This document shows positions 49,114 to 57,634 of a stretch of 64,000 nt of DNA, in pieces. This stretch comes from Anaerolineales bacterium (GTDB lineage: Bacteria > Chloroflexota > Anaerolineae > Anaerolineales > Villigracilaceae), in the NCBI GenBank assembly GCA_020060625.1, contig JAGUZU010000016.1, positions 1 through 64,000 of the forward strand, written 5' to 3'. Under the pieces are notes generated by a model, which did no database searches, was not told where the DNA came from, and saw only the letters and a list, made by a program, of their open reading frames with translations. How positions within the stretch are numbered: the first letter of the stretch is position 1; the number at the start of each line of letters is the position of its first letter. The position numbers and the translations under genes are program-made.

Positions 49114-50043
49114 TTACGATTTTTTCGCCTTGCCACAAGTACAGCCGCCGCCTTCGTGACGGTCGCAGGGGGCTTCGGATTTGCGGCGCAGCGCTTCCAA
49201 CTCGTCCCAGGGCTGAATCTCCTCCCGGAGAAATGTCTGATACTGGGGGCGTTGTTCGCCTTCCACTTCGACAGCGACGACGACTTTGTCGCTCATCGGC
49301 AGGATATCCACCACCTTGCCTTCGCCCTTCGGCGTGACGACGCGCTTGTTGCGTTTGGGCAGTTTCTTTCGCGCTTCGACGTACTGTTCGTATTCGTAGA
49401 TGAGACAACAGCGCAGGCGTCCGCACATGCCGGTGATTTCGTTCGGGGTAAGCGAGATGCCTTGTTCCTTCGCCATCTTGATGGAGATGGGGGAAAACTC
49501 GGTCAGGAATTTCGAGCAGCAGCGGGTTTCGATGCCGCAGGCGCCCATGCCGCCCAGCAGTTTTGCCACGTCGCGCGGACCGATCTGCCGCATTTCGATG
49601 TGCGACTTGGGGTACAGTTCCTGCATGTCCTTTTTGAGCGATTTCAAATCCACCTTGTCTTCGCTTTCGGTGTTGAAAAGAAATGCGAGGCGGGAGCCGT
49701 CGTAGTTGTATTCGGCAGCGATGATCTTGACTCCGCGCAGTTTGAGTTCTGCGGCGCGGGCGCGGCAGTTGATCATGGCTTCGGTCTGTTTGTTTTGCCA
49801 CGATTGCTGGAGCAGAAGGTCGCGCGGGGTGGCGCGCCGTTCGACGGGTTTCCAGCCGCCGTCACCTTTTTCGGGTATGTCCTGCACGAGCTGGACGACT
49901 TCGCCGAGATGTTTGCCTCTCGATGTATCCACGATGACGTGTTCGCCGAGATTCAAATCCGGGACGGTGGACGAATCGAAATGGTAGATTTTGCCTATTT
50001 TGCTAAAGCGCACACCGATAATGTTTTTGATGTCTGTTTGCAT
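49114..50043 (-). CDS. PSP1-domain protein (YaaT / stage 0 sporulation-like)
   Basis: 309 residues. The PSP1 core contains IGVRFSKIGKIYHFD, GKHLGEVVQLV, RAAELKLRGVKIIAAEYNYDGSRLAFLFN, and the Cys cluster ACGIETRCCSKFL ... MCGRLRCCLIYEYEQY. A C-terminal CDRHEGGGCTCGKAKK adds more Cys. YaaT/RicT-type proteins support RNA processing and Fe-S-dependent regulation in Gram-positives. Start at 50043 is given by the TATAAT 7 nt upstream; the longer frame would cross a tandem repeat. Confidence 0.87.
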   Translation of the reverse strand: MQTDIKNIIGVRFSKIGKIYHFDSSTVPDLNLGEHVIVDTSRGKHLGEVVQLVQDIPEKGDGGWKPVERRATPRDLLLQQSWQNKQTEAMINCRARAAELKLRGVKIIAAEYNYDGSRLAFLFNTESEDKVDLKSLKKDMQELYPKSHIEMRQIGPRDVAKLLGGMGACGIETRCCSKFLTEFSPISIKMAKEQGISLTPNEITGMCGRLRCCLIYEYEQYVEARKKLPKRNKRVVTPKGEGKVVDILPMSDKVVVAVEVEGEQRPQYQTFLREEIQPWDELEALRRKSEAPCDRHEGGGCTCGKAKKS

Positions 50044-50050
50044 GGGCGTA

Positions 50051-50056
50051 ATTATA
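50051..50056 (-). promoter_or_regulatory. -10 hexamer TATAAT, leaderless type, for the PSP1 gene
   Basis: TATAAT on the reverse strand is followed by 7 nt and the ATG at 50041-50043. No RBS is visible. Confidence 0.6.
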
Positions 50057-50063
50057 CTAGCAG

Positions 50064-50098
50064 TTAGCGATTGGCGATTAGCGATTGGCGATTGGCGG
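50064..50098. repeat. short tandem repeat, TTAGCGATTGGCGA type
   Basis: Units of GCGATTGGCGATTA follow each other from 50064 to 50098. The repeat lies just upstream of the PSP1 promoter. Confidence 0.7.
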
Positions 50099-50105
50099 AC
50101 TGGGG

Positions 50106-50240
50106 TTATAAGCTGGTCAGCCAGAGAACGAGAGTGTAGATGCCGTACAGGATTCCGGCGATGAGACCGATGAATTCGAGCCAGGCGATGAGCGCGTCCA
50201 CCCAGGCGGGGGCGCGAGAACGGTTGCGTTTTGGCGGCAT
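50106..50240 (-). CDS. small membrane protein, 44 residues
   Basis: A basic start (PPKRNRSRAPAW) leads to one hydrophobic helix (about 18-42, ALIAWLEFIGLIAGILYGIY). It begins 6 nt after the stop of the GT-C gene and was too short for the usual length cut-off. Operon position and the clean positive-inside start make expression plausible. Function unknown. Confidence 0.6.
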   Translation of the reverse strand: MPPKRNRSRAPAWVDALIAWLEFIGLIAGILYGIYTLVLWLTSL

Positions 50241-50246
50241 GGTCTT

Positions 50247-51758
50247 TTACGCCCAAAATGTTTCATCGAAGCGTTTTTTGTCGCGCCATCTGCGGAGCAT
50301 GGGACCGATCAGTGGAATGCCAAACGTCCACGGCACGGTGAGGAGCGTCATTACGCTCCAATAATCCCAGCGGCTGGGCAGCGCCAAGTCCGCAACCCAT
50401 GCGCGCAGATACCAGCGCCACAGGATGTAATAACTCAAAATGCTCAACTCGGCGGTCAGGCTGAAGAGGAATGTCCGCCAGTAGGTCAGGGAGGTCAGGT
50501 TCAGCGCTGCGAACGGAATCAGCCACAACGGATACCAGATGCGGAACGTGGAACCGAGCATTAACTGACCGAAATACGCCGCAAACCCCGCTTCCAGCAG
50601 ATTCATCCTCCCGAGCATTAATCGTGCGAGCAGGCAGCCGTAATACAGAATGAACAGGTTGCGCATCACTCCCTGCGGCATCCACGCGGAGCGGTCGAGC
50701 AGGCGCAGCAGCATCCGCGCCGCGTATTCCGGCGAGAAGCCCCTGCGGTCGAACATCGCCTGCCGCACTCCGTCGAACACTTCCGGCATGGGACCGAGAA
50801 GAAGGTAAAAGCCAAAGAACACAGCGAGGAAGATCGCTGCAATTCCCAGCCCGCGTTTGAGTCGCATTCTCCAATTCGGAACAGCCGTCAGCGCGGCAAC
50901 CCCGAACAATGGAAGCAGGATCAAGCCCGTGATCTTGATCAATGAGGCGAGCGTCAGCGCAAGGGCTGCCCATGCCCATTTATCCCTTTGCCATAATACC
51001 AATCCAAGCGTGATGAACGCCATCATCAGCATGTCGTTGTGACCGTTGCCAACCGCCTCCAACAAGACCAGCGGGTTGAGTGCGAAGAACGCCAAAGCAG
51101 TTTCTCCGCCGACGCCTTTCCGCTCCGCTTTCAGGATCAGCCATGACATGGCGAGGTACGAAGCCAGCGAAATAACCTTCATGGAGAGAATGCCCGCGCC
51201 CATGCCGGTGAAACCCAGACGCATGGGAATCTGCGCAATCAATTCCCACAGCGGGCCGTACGGCGAAACGGTATCCACGAATTCGCCTGCCATTACGTTG
51301 TAGGTGTGTTGGGGAAATTCTTCCGGCATGGCAAGCATTGGGTTGCCGCCATACAAAGCCCAGATGCGGGCGCGTACCACGTATAACGCCACGTCCAGCG
51401 CGGTGATGGGGTACAGCCACAACAGAATGACCCCGCACATCAAACCAATGCCGATGATCCAATTGCGTAATGACTTTGCCGCCTGCGGGTCTGCGCTTGA
51501 AAGCAAATGGATGAGTTTGAGCGCGCGCCAATAGGCGAAAAACAAAAGCACCAGCCCCAGAATGTAAACCAGCGCAAACCATTTGCGTCCGTTGCGCAGC
51601 AGCATTTCGATGTCGCGCACAGGCGCAGCTTCTTCTATCCCAGGAAGGAGGGGAAAAACCGTCACATACACGCCGTAGATGACAGCCATCAACGCGCCCC
51701 AACGAATCAATTGGCTGCGCGCGGTGATGGCGTGGGGGTGGGCTGGTTGTTTGGTCAT
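50247..51758 (-). CDS. GT-C-type polyprenol-dependent glycosyltransferase-like membrane protein
   Basis: 503 residues with about 12 helices. After the first helices, an extracytoplasmic loop has YPITALDVALYVVRARIWALYGGNPM followed by DTVSPYGPLWELI, the pattern of polyprenyl-phosphate mannosyl/glucosyl transferases (GT-C fold; the DE/DxD-type acid is in the ALDVALY region). Substrate and product are not clear. It may add sugars to a wall polymer or lipid. A TATAAT hexamer lies 11 nt before the ATG. The next gene encodes a 44-residue membrane peptide. Confidence 0.85.
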   Translation of the reverse strand: MTKQPAHPHAITARSQLIRWGALMAVIYGVYVTVFPLLPGIEEAAPVRDIEMLLRNGRKWFALVYILGLVLLFFAYWRALKLIHLLSSADPQAAKSLRNWIIGIGLMCGVILLWLYPITALDVALYVVRARIWALYGGNPMLAMPEEFPQHTYNVMAGEFVDTVSPYGPLWELIAQIPMRLGFTGMGAGILSMKVISLASYLAMSWLILKAERKGVGGETALAFFALNPLVLLEAVGNGHNDMLMMAFITLGLVLWQRDKWAWAALALTLASLIKITGLILLPLFGVAALTAVPNWRMRLKRGLGIAAIFLAVFFGFYLLLGPMPEVFDGVRQAMFDRRGFSPEYAARMLLRLLDRSAWMPQGVMRNLFILYYGCLLARLMLGRMNLLEAGFAAYFGQLMLGSTFRIWYPLWLIPFAALNLTSLTYWRTFLFSLTAELSILSYYILWRWYLRAWVADLALPSRWDYWSVMTLLTVPWTFGIPLIGPMLRRWRDKKRFDETFWA

Positions 51759-51800
51759 ACTGGGGACGGATTATACCGTTGGCATCCCCGTAAAAAGAGT

Positions 51801-51854
51801 ATCCATGCGAACCCCCTTGAATTAATCCATTTTGCGCAAGAGGCTCGCATGGAT
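51801..51854 (-). terminator. candidate hairpin after the peptidoglycan-binding lipoprotein
   Basis: ATCCATGCGA (51801-51810) and TCGCATGGAT (51845-51854) form a 10-bp stem around a 34-nt loop. There is no clear T-tract, so termination is only possible. Confidence 0.45.
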
Positions 51855-51865
51855 GAAGGGTCGGG

Positions 51866-52870
51866 TTAGTCAGCGATCAATTTTTGCCAGGTTTTGGGAC
51901 CAACAATGCCATCGGATGCCAGACCTTTTGAGGACTGGAATTGCTTGACGGCATTGGCAGTATCGGGACCGAAGATGCCGTCTATTGCGATGTTGTAGCC
52001 AAATTTGTTTTTGAGCAAACGCTGTACCGCGCGGACTTCGGGTCCGGTTTTGCCCTGTGAGACCTGGATGATCAAGGCTTGCCATGTTTCCGGTCCGACG
52101 ATGGCGTCTTCCTTCAGGTTGTTGTCGGTCTGGAAGTCTTCCACTTTCGATTGGGTGACGGGTCCGAAAACACCGTCTGTATCGAGGTTGTCTCCATGCG
52201 CAATGAGGAGATATTGAATGGCATATACTTCGTCGCCTGAATCTCCCAGCTTATAAGTGGGCCATTCCGGGCTTGCGATGGCTTTGATTTGCACCCAGAA
52301 GGGACCCGTGGAAAGCCCGAAGATGACGCCGTTCGGGTCTTTTAGTTTCCAATTGCCTTTATACGTGTCGGGGGATGAAGGAGCCGTGAGGTTGACCGAA
52401 ACATCGATGGTCTGACCAGGCGCAACCGTGCCGTTGGTCAACTGCTGGGAATCGGGTCCGCTCATTTTGTCGCCGGAGTCGAAGACGAGTTGGTAGCCGG
52501 ATGTCCATGTGCATGTGCCGACGTTGCGGAGACGCCAGGTCTTCGTGAAGGCTTTGTTGACCGTGACGTTGGCATTGTCCGCGATGGTCACGTCCGAGAC
52601 GAAGGATGCGAGGTTGCAGACGGGTGTGTTCGTGGCGGCGGGCTGAGACGCTGCCTGGGTGACAGGAGCAGTCGTCGGCGTGGGAAGAGGCGTGTTCGTC
52701 TGCGCTTCCGCGCCGGAACCGGTCGGGGATTCCTGCGCCGCGGCGGTGACGGTGAGAGCGGCTTGGGTGAATATCCCGCCTTCCGGCTCTGCCGTCACGC
52801 CGGAGGGCAGGTTGCAGGCAAAAATAAATAAGGCAAAAGCAAGGAATAACAAGGGTGTTTTTCTCTTCAT
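51866..52870 (-). CDS. lipoprotein with NBR1-like Ig domain and two peptidoglycan-binding domains
   Basis: 334 residues. Lipobox LFIFACNLPSG near 18, a Thr/Gln-rich linker, then an NBR1-type Ig domain (about 100-200: FTKTWRLRNVGTCTWTSGYQLVF). Two PG_binding_1 units follow (about 215-272 and 275-334), each with QYLLIAHGDNLDTDGVFGPVT or AVQRLLKNKFGYNIAIDGIFGP and an F/Q-rich core. It binds peptidoglycan on the outside. NBR1-like Ig modules in secreted proteins are typical of Anaerolineae-like bacteria. The start at 52870 has AGGAGA 6 nt upstream. Confidence 0.88.
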   Translation of the reverse strand: MKRKTPLLFLAFALFIFACNLPSGVTAEPEGGIFTQAALTVTAAAQESPTGSGAEAQTNTPLPTPTTAPVTQAASQPAATNTPVCNLASFVSDVTIADNANVTVNKAFTKTWRLRNVGTCTWTSGYQLVFDSGDKMSGPDSQQLTNGTVAPGQTIDVSVNLTAPSSPDTYKGNWKLKDPNGVIFGLSTGPFWVQIKAIASPEWPTYKLGDSGDEVYAIQYLLIAHGDNLDTDGVFGPVTQSKVEDFQTDNNLKEDAIVGPETWQALIIQVSQGKTGPEVRAVQRLLKNKFGYNIAIDGIFGPDTANAVKQFQSSKGLASDGIVGPKTWQKLIAD

Positions 52871-52891
52871 GGTGATTCTCCTTTTGCCTTG

Positions 52892-52920
52892 AGTGTACCG
52901 AAGTTGCCTGTATAACACAA
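52892..52920 (-). promoter_or_regulatory. sigma-70-type promoter of the peptidoglycan-binding lipoprotein
   Basis: On the reverse strand TTGTGT (-35, 52915-52920), 17 bp, TACACT (-10, 52892-52897). An inverted repeat (52946-52996) lies 26 bp upstream. Confidence 0.5.
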
Positions 52921-52945
52921 TTTGACTACGGTACTATCCCGGTGC

Positions 52946-52996
52946 GGTCACAAATTGTGTGGCATCAAGGCGCCAGGAAAAGCGCAATTTGTGACC
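52946..52996. promoter_or_regulatory. 12-bp inverted repeat upstream of the peptidoglycan-binding lipoprotein
   Basis: GGTCACAAATTG (52946-52957) and CAATTTGTGACC (52985-52996) are perfect arms with 27 nt between. A further CAATTTG copy overlaps the -35 (52918-52924). This may be a regulator site for the lipoprotein promoter. Confidence 0.55.
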
Positions 52997-53014
52997 ATGG
53001 GTATTCTATACAAA

Positions 53015-53043
53015 CACCCCTTGAGATATTTCCTCAAGGGGTG
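53015..53043 (-). terminator. intrinsic terminator after mrp
   Basis: A perfect 11-bp stem CACCCCTTGAG/CTCAAGGGGTG around a 7-nt loop, with TTTGTAT on the reverse strand. Confidence 0.8.
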
Positions 53044-53065
53044 CAATTCGGCTGATTGCCGCCTG

Positions 53066-54139
53066 CTATTCCACAATGTTGATTGGCAGGCTGTTGTTCG
53101 CGCCCATTGCCGCCACGCTGACCTGTGCCGCGATCTTCTGCGAGACTTCGGTCAATGCCTTTGCAACGGGCGAATCCGGGTGGCTTGCCACGATGGGCTT
53201 GCCGCTGTCGCCGCCGATTCGCACATTCTGGTCAATCGGTATTTTGCCGAGGAAGGTCGTTTCGGTGGCTTGCGCCAGTTGCTCGCCGCCGCCGGAACCG
53301 AAGATGTCCATGCGCGCGCCGTCGGGCAGGTCGAGATAGGACATGTTCTCGACGATGCCGAGGATCGGCACTTCCAACTGCTTGAACATGTTCAAGCCGC
53401 GTCCGGCGTCTTCGAGCGAGACGAGCTGCGGCAGTGTGACGATGACTGCGCCACTTAACGGCAATGCTTGAGCGAGGGAGAGAGCCGCATCGCCCGTTCC
53501 CGGAGGCAGGTCTACGATCAGGTAATCCAACTCGCCCCATTCCACATCGCCCAAAAACTGGCGGATGGCGGAGTTGAGCATCGGTCCGCGCCAAATGAGC
53601 GGCTGTCCGGGTTTGACGAGCAAGCCCATCGAGATCATTTTCACGCCGTATGCCTGCGCAGGGATGAGGCGGTTGCCGTCCGGCGGCGGGAGTTTTTCCA
53701 CACCCATCATCGTCGGGGTGTTCGGTCCGTAAATGTCCGCATCCATCAAGCCAACGCGCGCGCCTGCCTGTGCCAGCGCCACGGCGATGTTCACCGAGAC
53801 GGTGGTTTTGCCAACGCCGCCCTTGCCCGAACCGACGGCAATGGCATTGCGAATGGGGGTATTAACCAACCCGCGCATGCGCCCATCGTTTGGCACGTCG
53901 GAGTCCATTTTAATTTCGACTTTTTTCACGCCGCCGACCGCCATTACAGCCTCGCGCGCTTCCATTTCGATCTTGCCGCGCAGCGGGCAGGCGGGCGTTG
54001 TCAGCATAACGGTAAACGAGACCCTATCCCCTTCGATCTCCAGATTGCGGATCATGTTGAGGGTCACAAGGTCTTGATGCAGTTCGGGTTCCTGCACTTT
54101 GCCCAACGCGGCGAGAACGGATTCTTTTGTAATAGTCAT
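53066..54139 (-). CDS. mrp: Mrp/ApbC-type P-loop Fe-S scaffold ATPase, without the CxxC pair
   Basis: 357 residues. An N-terminal MIP18-like domain (about 1-90) with TTPACPLRG precedes the deviant Walker A SGKGGVGKTTVSVNIA (about 105), MDADIYGPNTP and the switch IVDLPPGTGD. In ordinary Mrp a CPHC pair follows the ENMSY motif; here the sequence is ENMSYLDLPDGARMDIFGSGGG, with no Cys. Such Cys-free forms exist in a subgroup. Fe-S handling is therefore less certain than the ATPase fold. It follows nuoI by 49 nt, next to Fe-S enzymes and iscX. Confidence 0.9.
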   Translation of the reverse strand: MTITKESVLAALGKVQEPELHQDLVTLNMIRNLEIEGDRVSFTVMLTTPACPLRGKIEMEAREAVMAVGGVKKVEIKMDSDVPNDGRMRGLVNTPIRNAIAVGSGKGGVGKTTVSVNIAVALAQAGARVGLMDADIYGPNTPTMMGVEKLPPPDGNRLIPAQAYGVKMISMGLLVKPGQPLIWRGPMLNSAIRQFLGDVEWGELDYLIVDLPPGTGDAALSLAQALPLSGAVIVTLPQLVSLEDAGRGLNMFKQLEVPILGIVENMSYLDLPDGARMDIFGSGGGEQLAQATETTFLGKIPIDQNVRIGGDSGKPIVASHPDSPVAKALTEVSQKIAAQVSVAAMGANNSLPINIVE

Positions 54140-54188
54140 TTGTTTTCTACCAATATTCCTTGCATCGTTTATTTGGACGCCATTATCT

Positions 54189-54806
54189 CTATGCCGAAGC
54201 CGAGGCTTCCGCCTTGGCGGCTTTCGCGGCTTCCTTCGCCTTGCGGGCTTCCTCTTCGCGGGCGTAGTTCAGCGGGCGGATTTCCGCATAGTAGGAGGCG
54301 GGTTTCAACAGCTTTTCGAGATTGTACACGTTGCGGTCGTACGAAGCGATGTCGAACTCGTGATCCATCTTGATAGCGTCGAATGGGCAGTATTCCGCGC
54401 AGAAGCCGCAGTTCATGCAGATGTCCATGTCGATGTAGAACTCGGCGGGCTGGGGAATCGGTCTGCCGGTGTTCGGGTCGTTGGTGCGCACGATCCAGAT
54501 GCACTGCGGCGGGCAGACTTTTGCGCAAATACCGCACGAAGTGCAGCGTACTTCCTTTTTGCCTTCCGCGCCTTCATCGTACACCAGGAACGGCACATAG
54601 CGAAATTCTTCGGGCGCGATCAACTGTTCTTCGGGATATTGTACGGTAAAGATGCCGCGGGTGTTCTTGCTTGAACGATGCTCCACACCTTCTTTTGTGT
54701 AGTAGCGTTTTTTACCTTGCAACAACCACGAAATATCCTCGATGTACGTATTCCAGAATCGATTCCAAGTGACTCTCAATCCTTTAAGAATGCCTTTTCC
54801 ATACAT
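54189..54806 (-). CDS. nuoI: NADH-quinone oxidoreductase subunit I
   Basis: 205 residues. Two complete 4Fe-4S motifs, CTSCGICAKVCPP (about 115-127) and CMNCGFCAEYCPF (about 150-165), form clusters N6a and N6b. The N-terminal KGLRVTWNRFW amphipathic helix is the usual membrane-facing start. The C-terminal tail is extended and charged. It passes electrons to NuoB in the Q-module of complex I. Upstream lies nuoCD, 18 nt away. Confidence 0.93.
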   Translation of the reverse strand: MYGKGILKGLRVTWNRFWNTYIEDISWLLQGKKRYYTKEGVEHRSSKNTRGIFTVQYPEEQLIAPEEFRYVPFLVYDEGAEGKKEVRCTSCGICAKVCPPQCIWIVRTNDPNTGRPIPQPAEFYIDMDICMNCGFCAEYCPFDAIKMDHEFDIASYDRNVYNLEKLLKPASYYAEIRPLNYAREEEARKAKEAAKAAKAEASASA

Positions 54807-54824
54807 GTTGTCGGTTCTCCTGTC

Positions 54825-56567
54825 TTAGCGATCCAGTTCGCCCATGACGATATCGAGCATTGCCAGCAGGGCAACGAAGTCCTGGATTTTCGAGCCTTTG
54901 CAAATGTGTTCAATGGCGGTCAGGTTCACGAATGATGGGGGACGGACGTGATAGCGATAGGGATTGGGCTTGCCGTTCGAGACGACGTAATACGCCAGTT
55001 CGCCTTTCGGCGATTCGACGCGTCCATACGCCTCGCCTGCCGGGACCCGAACCTGATACTGTGGTTTCTGCGAGTTGATCGGTCCCTCGGGGATTTGCTT
55101 GAGCGCCTGCTCCAAAATCCGCAGGGATTGGCGAATCTCGTCGAAGCGGATGAGATAGTTGTCGTACATGTCGCCGTTGTAGCGGACAGCCACGTCGAAG
55201 TCGAAGCGGTCATAGATCGAATACGGGTCGGCGCGGCGGATGTCGTACGGCACGCCCGCGGCGCGCAGGACGGGTCCCGTCACCGAGTAGCGGATCGCGT
55301 CCTCCGCGTTAATCATGCGCACGCCCTTCAAACGTCCGACCAGCACCTCGTTCTCGTTGAGGAAGCGTTCCATCTCGTCGGTTTTGGCGGCGATGCGGTC
55401 GTACACCAAATCCTTGATCTTTTGCATCACATCGTCCGGCACGTCCCGCGCCACGCCGCCAAAGCGGAAGTAATTGCACATCATGCGCGCGCCGGAAACG
55501 GCTTCGAAAATATCCAGGATCAATTCGCGCTCTTCAAAGGCATACAGAGACGGCGTATACATCGAGCCGAGGTCGTTGATCAACATGCCGATGAAGATGA
55601 AGTGATTTTGGATACGGCTGAGCTCCGCCATGATGACGCGGATATATTCGGCGCGTTCGGCGACGGGAATGTTCATCAATTTTTCGATGGTGGTCACGTA
55701 GCCAAAGTTGTTGCTCATCGAATTGAAGTAGTCGAGGCGGTCAGTGTAGGGGATGTTCTGTAAAAACGTATTGCGTTCGCCGATCTTGTCGTGGTTGCGG
55801 TGCAGGTATCCCATCACCGGCTTGAGACCCACGATGGTTTCGCCTTCGAGTTTTACCGCCACGCGCAATACGCCGTGCGTGGACGGGTGGTGCGGTCCCA
55901 TGTTGACCACGATCTGGTCGGTTTTCAGCCCATCTTCAGTTTGTGTCGAGAAACGTTCGAGGGAACTGTACAGGTCTTTCTCGTTTTCCGGCTGGTATTT
56001 TTCCGGGTCGAAGTCTTTGGGGAAGTTCAGGTTGTCGCGGAACGGATTCTTGAATTCGACGTACGAGTGCTGCCCGTCGGGCCAGCGGCTTTTGAACGGC
56101 TTGGCTTCCTCTTCAAAAAAGGCTTCCTTCCAATCCTTGCGGAGCGGGTGACCTTCGAATCCTTCCCACATCAGGATGCGGCGCAGGTCGGGGTGACCGG
56201 TAAATTTGATGCCGTATAGATCCCAGGCTTCGCGCTCCTGAAAATCCACGCCGGGCCACAAGCCGACGAGAGATGGGACTTCGACGGGGTCAGCGCGCTC
56301 CACCTGAACCCTGAAAACAAGCCCGGGTCCGCCAGTGGTCTTATAGGCATGGTAAACCACTTCCATTTTGTTTTCGGCGATGTAGTCCGCGCCTGTGACG
56401 GCAGTGAGCAGGTCGTAACCGAATTCGTCGCGGATGGCGGTTGCAACTTCGAGGAGGCTTTCCTTGTTGACGATGAAGCCGGCGTAGCCGGGGCGGGCGT
56501 CGGCGGAGACGGAGTTCGGGAAACGCGCAATCAGGTCAACGGTCGTGGTCGAGGCGGGGGCGGTCAT
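54825..56567 (-). CDS. nuoCD: NADH-quinone oxidoreductase subunit C/D fusion
   Basis: 580 residues. The NuoC part (about 10-170) has [39 protein letters not shown] and [13 protein letters not shown]. The NuoD part (about 195-580) has [25 protein letters not shown] and [14 protein letters not shown], and ends VMGELDR. Fusions of C and D occur in several bacterial groups, here with normal linker length. The quinone-site His/Tyr pair lies in GPHHPSTHG and NYFRFGG regions. ATGA overlap with nuoB. The start at 56567 replaces the longer frame. Confidence 0.94.
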   Translation of the reverse strand: MTAPASTTTVDLIARFPNSVSADARPGYAGFIVNKESLLEVATAIRDEFGYDLLTAVTGADYIAENKMEVVYHAYKTTGGPGLVFRVQVERADPVEVPSLVGLWPGVDFQEREAWDLYGIKFTGHPDLRRILMWEGFEGHPLRKDWKEAFFEEEAKPFKSRWPDGQHSYVEFKNPFRDNLNFPKDFDPEKYQPENEKDLYSSLERFSTQTEDGLKTDQIVVNMGPHHPSTHGVLRVAVKLEGETIVGLKPVMGYLHRNHDKIGERNTFLQNIPYTDRLDYFNSMSNNFGYVTTIEKLMNIPVAERAEYIRVIMAELSRIQNHFIFIGMLINDLGSMYTPSLYAFEERELILDIFEAVSGARMMCNYFRFGGVARDVPDDVMQKIKDLVYDRIAAKTDEMERFLNENEVLVGRLKGVRMINAEDAIRYSVTGPVLRAAGVPYDIRRADPYSIYDRFDFDVAVRYNGDMYDNYLIRFDEIRQSLRILEQALKQIPEGPINSQKPQYQVRVPAGEAYGRVESPKGELAYYVVSNGKPNPYRYHVRPPSFVNLTAIEHICKGSKIQDFVALLAMLDIVMGELDR

Positions 56568-57199
56568 TCTGCACCTTCCTTCTGCGCGGCGGCGGCTTTG
56601 TATTCCGCGCTGCGGCGCACATCGATCAAGTCGGGTCCTAAAACGGGCATCGGCACGTAATTGGCATCCGTCTTGCCTTTTTGATACCAGCGGACTTTCT
56701 TGATGGATTGCTTGTCTATCTTTTCCTGTAGTTTGATCAGCCCGGCGATCAGCGCCTGCGGGGTGGGGGGGCACCCGGGGATGTACACGTCCACCGGCAG
56801 AAACTTGTCAATTCCCGCGACCACGTTATACCCCTCTTTGAATGGACCTCCGCTCGAAGCGCAGGCTCCCATTGCCACAACATACTTTGGCTCGGGCATT
56901 TGGTTGTAAAGGCGGATAAGGACGGGCAGCATTTTCTTGGTGACGGTGCCGGAGACCAGCATCATATCCGCCTGACGCGGAGTCGGGCGCATCACTTCCA
57001 TGCCGAAGCGCGCCATGTCGTAGCGCGATGCCTGCGCGGCGATCATTTCGATGGCGCAGCATGCCAGCCCAAACATCAGGGGCCACACCGAGGAACGGCG
57101 TCCCCAGTTATACAGCCGGTCGAGCGTGGTAATGGCTACAACGTTTTGTAGATCATCGGGAATGTTGTAGTTTGGTAAACTAAGTTTTTCACTTTCCAT
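56564..57199 (-). CDS. nuoB: NADH-quinone oxidoreductase subunit B
   Basis: 211 residues. N2-cluster cysteines lie in [19 protein letters not shown] and PGCPPTP. Start MESEKL at 57199 with AGGAG 9 nt upstream; the longer frame into iscX is rejected. It overlaps iscX by 11 nt at the 5' side and nuoCD by 4 nt at the 3' side. Gene order iscX-nuoB-nuoCD-nuoI-mrp joins Fe-S maturation with complex I peripheral-arm subunits. nuoA, nuoE-H and nuoJ-N are not present in the window. Confidence 0.95.
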   Translation of the reverse strand: MESEKLSLPNYNIPDDLQNVVAITTLDRLYNWGRRSSVWPLMFGLACCAIEMIAAQASRYDMARFGMEVMRPTPRQADMMLVSGTVTKKMLPVLIRLYNQMPEPKYVVAMGACASSGGPFKEGYNVVAGIDKFLPVDVYIPGCPPTPQALIAGLIKLQEKIDKQSIKKVRWYQKGKTDANYVPMPVLGPDLIDVRRSAEYKAAAAQKEGAE

Positions 57200-57398
57200 G
57201 AATGTTCTCCTCGAACCAGTCTTGGTAGATTGCATAAAGGATGTCGTCGTTCGCAAGCCCGGGATCATCCTCAAAGTCCGAAAGTTCAAGCGTCCACTTG
57301 AAGATTTGCTGTAACCCCACTTCTTCGAGATTCGCGTCGCCATGCCGCCTGCGCAATTCCATGGCAATGGCGTATGTGGCTTCCCAGTTCAATGTCAT
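57189..57398 (-). CDS. iscX: Fe-S assembly protein IscX
   Basis: 69 residues, the usual IscX length. The conserved [22 protein letters not shown] and [14 protein letters not shown] with WFEEN at the end match IscX (YfhJ), an acidic protein that modulates IscS and frataxin-like activity. Head of the operon with nuoB. The start at 57398 is 31 nt after the TATAAT -10, with AGGA in the leader. Confidence 0.92.
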   Translation of the reverse strand: MTLNWEATYAIAMELRRRHGDANLEEVGLQQIFKWTLELSDFEDDPGLANDDILYAIYQDWFEENIHGK

Positions 57399-57428
57399 TG
57401 GGTGGTGTTTTCCTTCACAATCCGTTGG

Positions 57429-57456
57429 ATTATAGCATGGGGAAAGGAAAAGTCAA
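57429..57456 (-). promoter_or_regulatory. promoter of the iscX-nuoB-nuoCD-nuoI-mrp operon
   Basis: On the reverse strand TTGACT (57451-57456), 16 bp, TATAAT (57429-57434), preceded by TGC as an extended -10. Leader about 30 nt with AAGGA. Confidence 0.65.
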
Positions 57457-57498
57457 TTGAATTATGCAAAAATATGTTTTCAAAAATAAAGAAGTGAG

Positions 57499-57504
57499 TA
57501 TAAT
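57499..57504 (+). promoter_or_regulatory. candidate -10 TATAAT for the forward GT-C gene
   Basis: TATAAT is followed by an unassigned frame at 57517 and by the GT-C ATG at 57635, giving a leader of about 125 nt. No strong -35 is seen. Confidence 0.4.
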
Positions 57505-57634
57505 CACGCCTGACGGATGACAAACCCGCCTCGCACCCAGCCGAAGGCTGAATCTTGTCCTGCAAACTTTTCTTCCGCTGATACCTGCTCTCGCAAATCC
57601 CTGCCCACAGATTGGAATCGCCGCCTTGAAAAAC

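Noticed and set aside
48337..50067. 576-residue forward frame crossing two reverse-strand genes and the gap between them
   Set aside because: It spans the LmbE and PSP1 genes, whose zinc and Cys motifs are clear on the reverse strand. The frame is an open shadow.
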